This document shows, piece by piece, positions 27,778 through 36,231 of a stretch of 64,000 bases of DNA (position 1 is its first letter; each line of letters begins with the position of its first letter). The translations under genes were made by a program, and so were the position numbers. The notes beneath the pieces were generated by a model. The model had not been told where the DNA came from. It did no database searches and saw nothing but the letters and a program-made list of their open reading frames with translations. The DNA comes from Puniceicoccaceae bacterium Marseille-Q1082 (GTDB taxonomy: Bacteria > Verrucomicrobiota > Verrucomicrobiia > Opitutales > Intestinicryptomonadaceae): positions 546,206 to 610,205 of the forward strand of contig CAJGBI010000002.1 of NCBI GenBank assembly GCA_904424815.1. Reading direction: 5' to 3'.

Positions 27778-28556
27778 TTCTCTAAATCTTCATATCGTTT
27801 TACGGATAAATCAAGATAATCTTTACAAATGTCTATACCTATAAATTTCCGACCTGTTGTTATTGCGGCAATTCCCGTTGTTGAACTGCCCGTAAATGGA
27901 TCTAAAATTAAAGCGTTCGGAATTGTTGACGCTTCTATTATTCGTTTTAAAAGATTTAACGGCTTTTGGGTGGGATGTTTGCCGTAGATTTTCTCGGCAT
28001 GGGCGGGAGTATTTATCGCCCAAACCGAACGCATTTGCTTCCCTGGTTTCTTCAGAAAGTCTTCGGGGAAATCTTCCCCGCGCATTGCATCGTAATTAAA
28101 GACGTGTTTTTCTTTTGGATCCTTTAGTGCCCAAATTAAACTTTCGTGGCTTGCCGTAAAATATCGGCAACTTAAATTTGGAGAAGCATTCGGCTTATAC
28201 CAAGCTATATCGTTTAGAATTTTAAATCCGAGCTGTTGAATTGCGAACCCGCATTGAAAGATAGAATGATATGTTCCCGATACCCATAAAGTACCTTCGG
28301 GTTTTAATACACGTTTACATGCGGCAATCCAATTTTTGTGAAATTTAAAATCGGCTTCAACACCTTTGCTTTTATCCCAATCGCCCTTATTGACTGAAAC
28401 AGCATGTCCCGATTGGCAAGTAAACCCTCCATTTGAGAGCATATAAGGCGGATCGGCAAAGACCATATCAATGGAATTATCGGGAATATTCTCCAAAACT
28501 TTAAGGCAGTCTCCATTTATGAGCCAGAAGTTTTTGCCTTTGTAATAATATTCCAT
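27774..28556 (-). CDS. DpnA-like adenine-specific DNA methyltransferase
   Basis: The 260-aa protein (ATG at 28556; an in-frame TTG lies 36 nt upstream) has catalytic motif DPPYMLSNGG early (about residues 35-44) and the SAM-binding FTGSSTTGIAA near the C-terminus. This is the beta-class order seen in DpnA/M2.DpnII and related enzymes, which can also methylate single-stranded GATC DNA. HPTQKPLNLLKRIIE is the usual motif before the SAM site. It is the first gene of the six-gene operon and overlaps the D12 methylase by 4 nt. DpnA-type enzymes protect incoming single-stranded element DNA, which suits a mobile element. Confidence 0.92.
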   Translation of the reverse strand: MEYYYKGKNFWLINGDCLKVLENIPDNSIDMVFADPPYMLSNGGFTCQSGHAVSVNKGDWDKSKGVEADFKFHKNWIAACKRVLKPEGTLWVSGTYHSIFQCGFAIQQLGFKILNDIAWYKPNASPNLSCRYFTASHESLIWALKDPKEKHVFNYDAMRGEDFPEDFLKKPGKQMRSVWAINTPAHAEKIYGKHPTQKPLNLLKRIIEASTIPNALILDPFTGSSTTGIAAITTGRKFIGIDICKDYLDLSVKRYEDLEK

Positions 28557-28669
28557 GTCCAAGCATCTCTCATATTTTTCAAATCGCTTCAAGATTTTCT
28601 TTCTGTTACTTTCATAAAAATAATATAAAAAACCATTTCAAATAATTGAAAGTGTGGTGTTATCATAAT

Positions 28670-29164
28670 ATGATGCCACGCAAGTCAGATGTTAGAGTTT
28701 ATGAGAACCAAAAGATATTCATAAGCCGCAAATACGTCAACGAATTGAAGATTCCCCAAAAGGCCATCGGCGTTTGGGTAATCGTCAAAGAGAAACGCGG
28801 ATATTTTCGCCTAAGAAAAGTGCGCTTGGACGGCTATCTCGCAAGCGACAAGGGGAACAACTTCCAGAACATATCGAAAGACAAATTCAGGGTTCTGAAA
28901 ATCCTAAACGACAACGAAAAGTTCTACTGGGTATTTTACGGGCTCTCTAAAAGAAAAACCGATTGGGTTAAAAAGCTTCTGGAAATATTCGCGGAGAACA
29001 AAAATCTCTCTGCACTCATGCAATACTTCGGAAAGTACCAAATAGCCAGACAAATTCTATTCGATACCAATCCCCAAAAAGTCCGCCTATACAGCTCAAT
29101 AAGGGGAGCGGTCGAATATTGGGAAAGGAACAGGCTTCAAAATTATGAGCCAAATTGGGAATAA
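28670..29164 (+). CDS. Unknown mobile-element protein, paralogue of the 51605 gene
   Basis: The 164-aa protein is not recognised, but it clearly aligns with the product of 51605-52087. Shared positions include KAIGxW, an RLxKVRLDGY segment followed by AxDKxNNxQ, RKxxW, and a C-terminal DTN...YSSI...A..YW. The pattern looks like a compact globular protein with two conserved patches. This copy is divergent from the R-M operon and lies just left of the ISL3 element; the other lies next to the right island edge. Both are therefore near likely element ends. Start chosen at the first of two adjacent ATG codons. Confidence 0.7.
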   Translation: MMPRKSDVRVYENQKIFISRKYVNELKIPQKAIGVWVIVKEKRGYFRLRKVRLDGYLASDKGNNFQNISKDKFRVLKILNDNEKFYWVFYGLSKRKTDWVKKLLEIFAENKNLSALMQYFGKYQIARQILFDTNPQKVRLYSSIRGAVEYWERNRLQNYEPNWE

Positions 29165-29304
29165 TTTTCGCGCCAAAAACGCCCTTGATTTGCGTTGCTG
29201 TTTTGTTGCACTTTTAGGCGCAACGATACAATCAAATGATGGACTATGCGGCTATTTAAAAATGATTCCAATGCGTAAAAATAGACAAAAAGAAAGATTT
29301 TTAC

Positions 29305-30602
29305 GCTCTACGTCAAAGATTGTGGAATGGGAGAAAAAAAAGAGGGCAAAGAGAATAAAAAATGTTCTACAATGCCCAATGTGTTAATCAAGGGTTATAA
29401 GATACTCAGGACGGTAAGAGTTAGTCAAGACTTTTCGCTTGCGGAAGTTGAGCATAAGCAGTCGGGTATACCCGACTGCTTATGTGGGTCGCATCGTTTG
29501 ATACATTACGATTCCTACCGGCGTTATATTAAGCACGTCTCTGAAAACGGAGCTATTTATCATCTCAAGGTAAAATGCAAGCGTTACAAGTGTCTCGATT
29601 GCGGAAGGGTCTTTCGCGAAAGGCTTGAGGGAGTAAGGCCTTACGCTCGTCACTCGGAGAGGTTCAAAAACAGGCTCGTAAGTGAATACGCTCGGAACGT
29701 TTGCAATAAGGCTATTGCTCGGATTTACCGCATATCTGCAAGCACGGTTGAGCGGGCAATCCACAGTAGGTACGAGCAAAAGCTCAAAGAGCAAATCAAC
29801 TATCCTTGTCCTGAAATTATAGGAATAGACGAGCACACAATCCACAAGGGTTACAAGTTTGCGACTACGATAGCCGACTTATCGCACCACAGGGTATACG
29901 ATGTTATTAAAGGGAAGAGACATATCGATATAGCAGGCGCGCTAATGTCATACAAAGGCAGGGAAAATGTGAAGGTAGTGTGCATGGATTTATCGAGCGG
30001 ATATCGAAGTATCGTAAGGAGATGTTTTCCGAGGGCGAAGATAGTAGCGGATAGGTTTCATGTGATACGATTAGTGCTCAACCACTTTATGGAATTTTGC
30101 AAGAGTGCGCAGGAAGAAGTAAAGTGGAAGAGAAAGATTACTTATCCTTTGCGGAAAAGGAGAGAGAGGCTAAAAGCGCAAGAGATGGAGCGGCTTAAAA
30201 GCTTTTTTAGGGGAAATCCGGCAATAGAGCTTGCGTACGAATTTAAGGAGCGATTATGCGGACTATTGAATAAAAAGAGTCAGACGGCAAAGCAATGCAG
30301 GGATAACATAAGAAAGTTAAAGGAAATGATGAAGATAATGAAATACGAAGCGCCGACAGAGTTTGGGAAGCTTGCGGAAACGATAAGCGAATGGTTTGCG
30401 CCGATAATAAGAATGTGGAGATTTACAAAAAATAACGGAATAACGGAAGGCTTCCACCGCAAGATGAAGTTGATACAACGCAGAGCCTATGGATACAGAA
30501 ACTTTGAAAATTACAGACTGAGAGTCCTCGTGGAATGCGGGGTGAATCTATGAAAGGCAAATCTAAAAAATCAACCTATTCCACAACCTTTGGTGTTGAC
30601 CC
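29305..30602 (+). mobile_element. ISL3-family insertion sequence
   Basis: The transposase is bracketed by imperfect inverted repeats of about 25 bp: left GTCAAAGATTGTGGAATGGG near 29312-29331 and right (reverse strand) CACCAAAGGTTGTGGAATAGG near 30575-30595, both reaching outwards to a GxxTCxAC end. The ends are placed by eye. Mismatches between the arms suggest some decay. Confidence 0.75.
29372..30553 (+). CDS. ISL3-family transposase
   Basis: The 393-aa protein (ATG at 29372; an upstream ATG would add 15 basic residues) has an N-terminal zinc-binding region (CLCGS...YKCLDCGRVFRERL), an HTH, and a DDE domain with GIDEHTIHKG (first Asp), VCMDLSSGYRS (second Asp) and NNGITEGFHRKMKLIQRRAYGYRNFENYRLRV (last acid), all typical of ISL3. 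Full length, so possibly active. Confidence 0.93.
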   Translation: MPNVLIKGYKILRTVRVSQDFSLAEVEHKQSGIPDCLCGSHRLIHYDSYRRYIKHVSENGAIYHLKVKCKRYKCLDCGRVFRERLEGVRPYARHSERFKNRLVSEYARNVCNKAIARIYRISASTVERAIHSRYEQKLKEQINYPCPEIIGIDEHTIHKGYKFATTIADLSHHRVYDVIKGKRHIDIAGALMSYKGRENVKVVCMDLSSGYRSIVRRCFPRAKIVADRFHVIRLVLNHFMEFCKSAQEEVKWKRKITYPLRKRRERLKAQEMERLKSFFRGNPAIELAYEFKERLCGLLNKKSQTAKQCRDNIRKLKEMMKIMKYEAPTEFGKLAETISEWFAPIIRMWRFTKNNGITEGFHRKMKLIQRRAYGYRNFENYRLRVLVECGVNL

Positions 30603-30727
30603 AATAAATTGCTAAATATCAGCCACTTTCAACTCCAACTCAAAATGCGCAAAACGTTGATAATAAAACACTTAGGAACAAATAGAATATTGTTAACTGC
30701 AAGTATGTTAGGGGATTTTTGCCCAAT

Positions 30728-30746
30728 GGTAAGGCAATCCCTTACC
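30728..30746. promoter_or_regulatory. Inverted repeat upstream of the integrase
   Basis: GGTAAG and CTTACC separated by 7 bp lie 32 bp before the integrase start, in the probable promoter region; a possible operator controlling integration. The integrase has a purine-rich SD (AGGAAAGG) just before its ATG. Confidence 0.35.
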
Positions 30747-30777
30747 AAAGCGCAATCTTGACAGGAAAGGATTTTGT

Positions 30778-32049
30778 ATGAAGAACAGATCTCCTTCCTT
30801 CCCAAAGAAAGTTGCCGAGAAAAACCGCGAGCGCTGGGTCGTTTACTATTTCGACACAGACAAGCAAAAACGCTGGGCGCGCAGATTTTCCACCGAGGCC
30901 GAAGCGCTCGAATTTTTCCGAGAAAAAAATGTTTACGACGAAAAGCTCGGCGTCGAAGCCGACAGGATTTCGCCAAACGACAGGCGCGAACTGGTCGAGG
31001 CAAAGATGCTGCTTTCCCCCTTGCGGGTGTCGCTTACAAACGCAGCCCTCACCTATGTGAAGCTTACGAAAGATTTGGAAGCGCACGGCATAAGCCTAAG
31101 CCAAGCCATAGAGGAGTACAAATCGCTCGCAAAGCTAAAGGAACGCTCCGCAAGGTTGGACTTCGCAATCGACAAATACTGCTATACACTCTTGAAAAAG
31201 GAGCTGTCGAGCGAATATGTCACAGGGGTCGAGCGCACTCTTGCCCGCTTCATGGGCGATTTCGGCAAGGAGCGAATAGTCTCGCTTATAACCGGCAGGG
31301 AAATCTTCCAATGGCTCATAAACCTCAAAAAGCGCGAATATGACGACAGCGACACGCTGACAGTTGACGGTCGCCCCATGAAGGTTTTCAAGGAGACGCA
31401 GAAAGACTTGGGAATTTACTCGAGAAACGAATACAGGCGCACGCTCTATTCCTTTTTCAAATTTTGCAAGATGCAGGACTGGCTCGACGTCAACCCCGTT
31501 GAGAAAGTTGAAAGCTGGCGAGCAAGGGGCAGAACGCCTAAAATATTCACGCCCGAAGAAGTGCGCAAAATTCTAAACTCCACGCCGCCGCAAAGCGAAA
31601 TCCGCGCATTTACAGCCATCGCCGCCTTTACTGGAATACGCAACGCCGAGCTAAAAAGGCTGACTTGGGACAAAATAAGGCTCGACGACCGAGAAATCAT
31701 ACTCGACAGTGAAATTACAAAAACGGCGTCGCGCAGAATTGTAAAGATTCCAGAAAACTTGGCGAAATGGCTCGAGCCGTACGTATGGGATCTGGGCACA
31801 AAGAAAAAGATTCTTACAAGGCGAAAAGTTCCAGTGCTAAAAAAGCTTCACGAGAGCCTTGGCAAAGGCAACTGGATAAAGAACGGTCTGCGCCACTCAG
31901 CGGCGACCTACTACCTCGCTCTGACAAAGAACGCATACCTAACCGCCGAGCAAATGGGACACGCCGTAGATGTCCTAAAACAGCACTACAACGGCCTTGC
32001 CAGAGAGAAAGACGCCATAAAATACTTCGATATTCTGCCAGAAGGATAA
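30778..32049 (+). CDS. Tyrosine site-specific recombinase (element integrase)
   Basis: The 423-aa integrase has a basic N-terminal arm-binding region, a SAM-like core-binding domain (about 125-235) and a catalytic domain with AFTGIRNAELKRLTW (Arg near 285), NGLRHSAATYYLAL (box II, near 368-381), GHAVDVLKQHYNGLA (His and nucleophile Tyr near 403). The first His of the usual HxLRH is Asn, a variant common in integrases of this type. It is the best candidate for inserting the 8.9-36 kb element at tRNA-Arg(CCT). It sits 3.9 kb from the second tRNA copy, with the excisionase/ATPase/DUF3987 core between them. Confidence 0.93.
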   Translation: MKNRSPSFPKKVAEKNRERWVVYYFDTDKQKRWARRFSTEAEALEFFREKNVYDEKLGVEADRISPNDRRELVEAKMLLSPLRVSLTNAALTYVKLTKDLEAHGISLSQAIEEYKSLAKLKERSARLDFAIDKYCYTLLKKELSSEYVTGVERTLARFMGDFGKERIVSLITGREIFQWLINLKKREYDDSDTLTVDGRPMKVFKETQKDLGIYSRNEYRRTLYSFFKFCKMQDWLDVNPVEKVESWRARGRTPKIFTPEEVRKILNSTPPQSEIRAFTAIAAFTGIRNAELKRLTWDKIRLDDREIILDSEITKTASRRIVKIPENLAKWLEPYVWDLGTKKKILTRRKVPVLKKLHESLGKGNWIKNGLRHSAATYYLALTKNAYLTAEQMGHAVDVLKQHYNGLAREKDAIKYFDILPEG

Positions 32050-32128
32050 CGACGGGCTTCCCAAATTCCGCACATGTGCGGAATATGAGAATATGTCGAT
32101 TGGGGGAACGTGAATAATCGCTCCAAAA

Positions 32129-32183
32129 CATACAACTAACATACAACTAACGTACAAGTAACATACAAGTAGCGCACAAGCTA
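32129..32183. repeat. Five tandem 11-bp repeats after the integrase
   Basis: Consecutive units CATACAACTAA (twice), CGTACAAGTAA, CATACAAGTAG and CGCACAAGCTA share the core (C/T)ACAA(C/G). They start 80 bp after the integrase stop and run into the end of the convergent AbiEi-like gene. One-helical-turn spacing fits arm-type integrase sites or replication iterons. Confidence 0.65.
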
Positions 32184-32897
32184 TGACAAGCTGCGAAATA
32201 TTCTGGCAAGCTTTCGGTTTTCTTGCACTTTATTAAAGGCGTTGTTGATGTTTTCAGCATTCGCATCTCCTGATTCCGACTTGCCGTTATCCCTCGATTT
32301 AAGCTCTTTTAAAAACACATTCTGGATTCTTAGCGGCGCATAGGTTATTTTTCTGATGACTGTTCTTAAATCCTCTGTGGAAGTCTTTACAAATATGCGC
32401 TTCATTTCTTCGGAATCTTCGCCCAAGGCTACAAGGGCTTGAACGTACATAAAGGCTTTCTTGTCGGCAATTCGGGACAATTTAAGCGGGATATGCCTAA
32501 ATTCTACCGGTCTTGGATATTCAAACAGATCAAACTCAAATTTTTTGTTTGGACCAGTGCTTGGAAATACAAAATCGCCGCTTTTGTCTAAGCCAAAATA
32601 CGCAAAGGTATCTGCTAGCGTCGGAAAAATCTTCCAAGAGAATCTTCGCGCTATGGCATTGGCAATGGATTGATGTTTTGGCCTATATCCATAGGGAAAT
32701 TCTTTTGTGCAGATTCGCTTATAATATAGAGAATGCCCCAAAGCGTCGATTTTCTTTGCCAATGTAAGCCGCCTAAGAGCCGTTCTGATTGTGTTTTGGT
32801 TTGCGATGTCCGCAAAATCTGTTGACGAAAACACCCTGCCGCTTTCCAAAAAACTGATTGTTCTAAGAATTTGCTCCTCTACTGTTCGCTTTATCAT
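32181..32897 (-). CDS. AbiEi/DUF6088-like winged-helix protein
   Basis: The 238-aa product (ATG at 32897, MIKRTVEEQILRTI) has an N-terminal winged helix (about 1-60: SSTDFADIANQNTIRTALRRLTLAKKIDALGHSLYYK) followed by an AbiEi-like C-terminal domain. Such proteins are often antitoxins that repress an operon with an AbiEii nucleotidyltransferase toxin. No toxin gene is adjacent, so this one is either solitary, a regulator of the element, or has lost its partner. It is convergent with the integrase. Confidence 0.65.
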   Translation of the reverse strand: MIKRTVEEQILRTISFLESGRVFSSTDFADIANQNTIRTALRRLTLAKKIDALGHSLYYKRICTKEFPYGYRPKHQSIANAIARRFSWKIFPTLADTFAYFGLDKSGDFVFPSTGPNKKFEFDLFEYPRPVEFRHIPLKLSRIADKKAFMYVQALVALGEDSEEMKRIFVKTSTEDLRTVIRKITYAPLRIQNVFLKELKSRDNGKSESGDANAENINNAFNKVQENRKLARIFRSLS

Positions 32898-33305
32898 GAA
32901 ACGAAAAATACATAAAAAGCGTTTCAAATCAAGCGCATAATCCATTTATTTTCAATCCCATTACCATTTGATAATAGCCTATTTGAGAATTTTTATTTGG
33001 CTGTTTTTTAATAAGACAAATAAAGGCTCTGAAAAACGGAACGCATGGCAAATTTTGCGGAAAATGGAAGTTTATATCTTGGAATTCCCATTTGTATTAC
33101 CAGTGAAACATTTCCCCCTTCCAAGCAATTTTTGCCGATTTTTTTGCGCCATATAATCCAAAATCGACACACTTTTATTTTGTGTCGTTTTTCCGCCTTC
33201 TTGGGAAACCAGTTTCCCAACTATTTATTTTCGTCTTCCAATTCGATTTTTTGCGCAATTTTGCGGCTATTAATTTTTGAAAAATTTGACACGCAGACAT
33301 TCTGC
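32898..33305. other. Non-coding upstream region of element core 2
   Basis: No convincing gene. It contains the palindrome at 33201-33220 and a short perfect inverted repeat GCAGA-CAT-TCTGC just before the excisionase start. A TTGACA near 33285 is too close to that start to be its -35. Confidence 0.5.
33201..33220. promoter_or_regulatory. Palindrome TTGGGAAAC-CA-GTTTCCCAA upstream of excisionase
   Basis: Perfect 9-bp arms with a 2-bp centre, about 85 bp before the excisionase ATG. A related palindrome is at 6803-6820. Likely an operator for the core operon; inferred. Confidence 0.5.
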
Positions 33306-33563
33306 ATGGAAAAGAAAAAATTCGTAAAAACTCAAACATTAACGCAGCCTGACGCAAGCGACAGGCTTTTTACACGCGCAGAGGTGGCGGAGTATCTCAA
33401 TATTGGCACAACTTTTATTGAGCAGCTCCGCAGACAGGGTAAACTTCCGAGCTACCGTCTTTCTGGCAAGTGCATTCGCTACAAGAAAAGCGATTGCGAC
33501 GTCCTGCTTGACCACTGCTTTATAGTCCGCCCCGCCAAAAGCGCAAAGAAAGGAGAAATCTAA
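33306..33563 (+). CDS. Excisionase-like HTH DNA-binding protein (core 2)
   Basis: The 85-aa protein has an excisionase/MerR-type HTH: LFTRAEVAEYLNIGTTFIEQL followed by RRQGKLPSYRLSGKCIRYKKSD. It is intact here, decayed at 8590, and has a diverged relative at 23591-23839. It overlaps the ATPase start by 1 nt. Its likely job is directing excision and repressing or activating the core operon. Confidence 0.88.
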   Translation: MEKKKFVKTQTLTQPDASDRLFTRAEVAEYLNIGTTFIEQLRRQGKLPSYRLSGKCIRYKKSDCDVLLDHCFIVRPAKSAKKGEI

Positions 33564-34348
33564 TGAGAATTCGCACGATAAGCCAAATTTTAGCCGAAGA
33601 AAACGAATCGATGTTTTCCTTTGACAACATTGTCATCGAGAAAAACTTTCTCAACAAGGGGCAAACGTGGATGATTTCGGGCGCGACAGGAATCGGCAAA
33701 AGCGTTCTTGCCATGCAGCTAGCCCTCGGGCTCGCTTTTGGAGAAAAAACGCTGGGGCTTGATATTTTTAAGCCCACCAAAACGCTTTTGCTCCACAATG
33801 AAAACCCGATTATCGACGAGAAGATTTATTTTCGCGGGATTGTCTCGCAGTTTGCGCTCGATAAAAAGCCGAACTTTGGCGGGCTAAATGAGAGCCTGCG
33901 CATCGTCTGCAAAACAGGCCGCTACTATTCGGCGGACGAATTCATATCGAAACTGGACGCCTCTTTAAGCGCAGGCAAGTACGATGTGGTAATTGTGGAT
34001 TCGCTGTCGTCGTTTGTGTATTGCAACTTTTCAGACCATGCGGCGGTTGCCGACCTCTTTTGCAAAATAAATGGGCTAAAATCGAAGCACAACTTCGCAA
34101 TGGTCTTGATCCACCACTTCGACAAGCCGATGTTTTGGAGCAAAAGGCTTCACCCCGCAAAATGGTGCATGGGCGGAAAGGCAATCGGGGTTTACGCAAA
34201 CACAATGTCGGCGCTCGTGGGGACAAAAGAGGAGTCGGTTTTCTCGTTCAGGCATTACAGGCCGTTTGAGGATTCCGAAATTTCGCAGACGCTCATCGCG
34301 CAATGCCAAAACGGCAACACAGCTTGGGAAGAGGTGGAAAATGCCTAG
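33563..34348 (+). CDS. RepA-like AAA (RecA-fold) ATPase
   Basis: The 261-aa protein resembles RepA-type hexameric helicases/AAA_25 ATPases of plasmids and integrative elements. Walker A is SGATGIGKSVLAMQLA (about 39-54), Walker B is YDVVIVDSLSSFV (about 138-150), and the VLIHHFDK segment is the sensor-like strand with two His. It probably unwinds or loads at the element origin. The DUF3987 gene begins 8 nt before its stop. Confidence 0.85.
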   Translation: MRIRTISQILAEENESMFSFDNIVIEKNFLNKGQTWMISGATGIGKSVLAMQLALGLAFGEKTLGLDIFKPTKTLLLHNENPIIDEKIYFRGIVSQFALDKKPNFGGLNESLRIVCKTGRYYSADEFISKLDASLSAGKYDVVIVDSLSSFVYCNFSDHAAVADLFCKINGLKSKHNFAMVLIHHFDKPMFWSKRLHPAKWCMGGKAIGVYANTMSALVGTKEESVFSFRHYRPFEDSEISQTLIAQCQNGNTAWEEVENA

Positions 34349-35801
34349 GTTTGTGGAACAAAAAACTCCGCAATTTTTTGCGACCATGGAGACGCTTTCG
34401 GAAGCCTACAAAGAGTTTTACGAAAGCGAATGCCCCATTGACGCATTTCCGAAAGCTATCCGCGACGTCGCAAGGACGTATTCCGTTGGCAGAAATCTGC
34501 CAATGGAGCTTCTTTGCTTCTGCGCCTGCGGAATTTTAAGCGGGGCTATGGGCAGAGTGTTCAAGGCGAAAAACGCAGTAAGCGGCGGATACACGCAAAC
34601 AGGGAATATCTTTGTCCTCGGCGTGGGCGAAAGCTCCACTGGCAAAAGCGCGAGCATTCGCGCCCTTTTCTCCAATTTGGAAAGAAGGGTTCTGGACGAA
34701 ATCTTCGAGTACAAAAAGGAGCTTGAGAAATTCAAGAAAGCGAAGGCAAAGCTCATGCAGGACAAGCTTAACGGCGAGGACAAATTGGGCTTTGACGACG
34801 AAATTGCGGACACGCCCAAGCTCCCGAGAAACCCAGACTTCATCGTGAAAAATTCGACGTCGGAAGCCATGATAAAGGCGATGGAAGCAAGCGGCGGAGA
34901 AATTTTTTCGGTATGCGAGGAAGCCCGCGACAGCATCTATATTGTGGCGGGCAACTATCGCAAGCAAGGCGACGACACCGAAACGCTAAACAGCGGCTGG
35001 TGCGGCGAGCCTATAAAGCACAACCGAATTGTAAACGGAATTTCAAGCGTTCCCAACCCCTGCATTTCCCTGCTTTGGATGGTGCAAAACGACGTCATCG
35101 ACACCATCGTCTCAAAGAACAAAGGCAGCTTTATCGGCAGCGGGTTTCTTGGAAGATTCCTCTACTGCAAAGGCGCGCCAAAGACCATTCCCGACTCGAA
35201 AGAAATTATCCCGCTTGACGAAGCCGCAATTCTCAAATGGGAAAACCTTCTTGCGGAAACTTATCAAACCCGCAAGAAAGGCTTGCCAGTCTGGTTTGAT
35301 ACCGACCAAGACGCCTTCGAGTATTTTTGGGACTTCGACGCATTCAACACGGAACTTATGAACGGCAAACTGCGCACGCAGGCTTCTTTGCTTGGCAAGG
35401 CAAGGGAAAACGCAATCAGGCTTGCAGTCATTTTCGCGCAGGCTGAAGGCGCGGACCGCATCACCGCCGACATCGCAAAACGCGCATGCAGGGTTGTGTC
35501 GTATTCAATCTGCGTTTCGGTTGTTTTGTTCTCAAGCGGAATGCTTCCAGATATAGAAAACGACAGAGCCAAAATGGACGCCATGATTCGCCAAAACGAC
35601 GGCTTCTACAAAAAGATTAGCTTTTTCGACCAGTATTCAAGTTTGCGCAGCGAGCGAGTGGAATTTATCGTCCATACGTTCCCCGACCTTTACGAAATCG
35701 TCAAAAAAGGCAAAGGAAGATACGTCGTTTTGAAAGATAGACTGAACGACGCAAAACAGGTGCTTGGCATCGAAACCGACGATGACGACGATCTGTTTTA
35801 G
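34341..35801 (+). CDS. DUF3987 protein (element core 2)
   Basis: The 486-aa protein (ATG at 34341 overlapping the ATPase gene by 8 nt) is collinear with the protein at 21143-22597: shared ECPI-AFPK, NLPMELLCF-ACGILSG, P-loop GVGESSTGKSAS, TSEAM-KAMEASGG, NSGWCGE and LLGKARENA-RLAVIFA. The C-terminus ends in an acidic tail. It is the last gene before the iterons and the second tRNA-Arg. Predicted role in element replication or maintenance; family function is unproven. Confidence 0.88.
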   Translation: MPRFVEQKTPQFFATMETLSEAYKEFYESECPIDAFPKAIRDVARTYSVGRNLPMELLCFCACGILSGAMGRVFKAKNAVSGGYTQTGNIFVLGVGESSTGKSASIRALFSNLERRVLDEIFEYKKELEKFKKAKAKLMQDKLNGEDKLGFDDEIADTPKLPRNPDFIVKNSTSEAMIKAMEASGGEIFSVCEEARDSIYIVAGNYRKQGDDTETLNSGWCGEPIKHNRIVNGISSVPNPCISLLWMVQNDVIDTIVSKNKGSFIGSGFLGRFLYCKGAPKTIPDSKEIIPLDEAAILKWENLLAETYQTRKKGLPVWFDTDQDAFEYFWDFDAFNTELMNGKLRTQASLLGKARENAIRLAVIFAQAEGADRITADIAKRACRVVSYSICVSVVLFSSGMLPDIENDRAKMDAMIRQNDGFYKKISFFDQYSSLRSERVEFIVHTFPDLYEIVKKGKGRYVVLKDRLNDAKQVLGIETDDDDDLF

Positions 35802-35907
35802 CAAATAGGGAAAATAGGCAAATAGATAAATAGGCAGAATGTATGAGACCTGCCAGTCGGGGAGAAAATAGGCAAATAGGTAAATAGGTGAAATAGACAA
35901 ATAGGTT
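35801..35907 (+). repeat. Direct AAATAG-type iterons left of tRNA copy 2
   Basis: About nine units of AAATAG(G/A)(T/C/G), mostly 8-9 bp apart, in two groups separated by about 35 bp, start right at the DUF3987 stop. The same unit occurs in the opposite orientation at 36232-36275, so the tRNA is flanked by inverted arrays. Confidence 0.75.
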
Positions 35908-35934
35908 GCAATGCGCATAAAACTTGAAATTTAG

Positions 35935-35963
35935 TTGACTTTCAAACCGACATCTGGTCTCAT
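35935..35963 (+). promoter_or_regulatory. Promoter of tRNA-Arg copy 2
   Basis: TTGACT at 35935-35940, 17-bp spacer, TCTCAT at 35958-35963; the same architecture as copy 1 with one change in the -10. Confidence 0.55.
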
Positions 35964-35977
35964 GCTTTCTTTATCCC

Positions 35978-36049
35978 GCCCCTGTAGTTCAACGGATAGA
36001 ACGGGCGTTTCCTAAACGCTAAATCGTGGTTCGATTCCACGTGGGGGCG
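35978..36049 (+). tRNA. tRNA-Arg (anticodon CCT), copy 2
   Basis: Identical over 72 nt to the tRNA at 8901, including anticodon CCT (36011-36013) and the same cloverleaf. The preceding 60 bp (TTGAAAT...TTGACTTTCAA...ATCTGGTCT) are also conserved between the copies. It marks the right end of the integrase-carrying element and the left end of the next one. Confidence 0.95.
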
Positions 36050-36231
36050 CGGGTATGTTTTTGTTAAGCAGCATATTGCCATTTTTGCACTTGCTGCTTT
36101 TTTTGTGGGCATAATGCCGTAAGTCCCTAGTAATTGACCTAAAATCTGTCAGAAATCCAGTCTAAGCCCTTACCATTTTGGCTTAACGATATGCCCCAAA
36201 TGGAAGATTAAATTTCCACAATGGAAAAAAT

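Noticed and set aside
32181-32897. Complete AbiE toxin-antitoxin pair
   Set aside because: No nucleotidyltransferase (AbiEii) gene is adjacent on either side; only the AbiEi-like part is present.
33285-33306. TTGACA before the excisionase as its -35 element
   Set aside because: It is only about 15 bp from the start codon, leaving no room for a -10 and transcript start.
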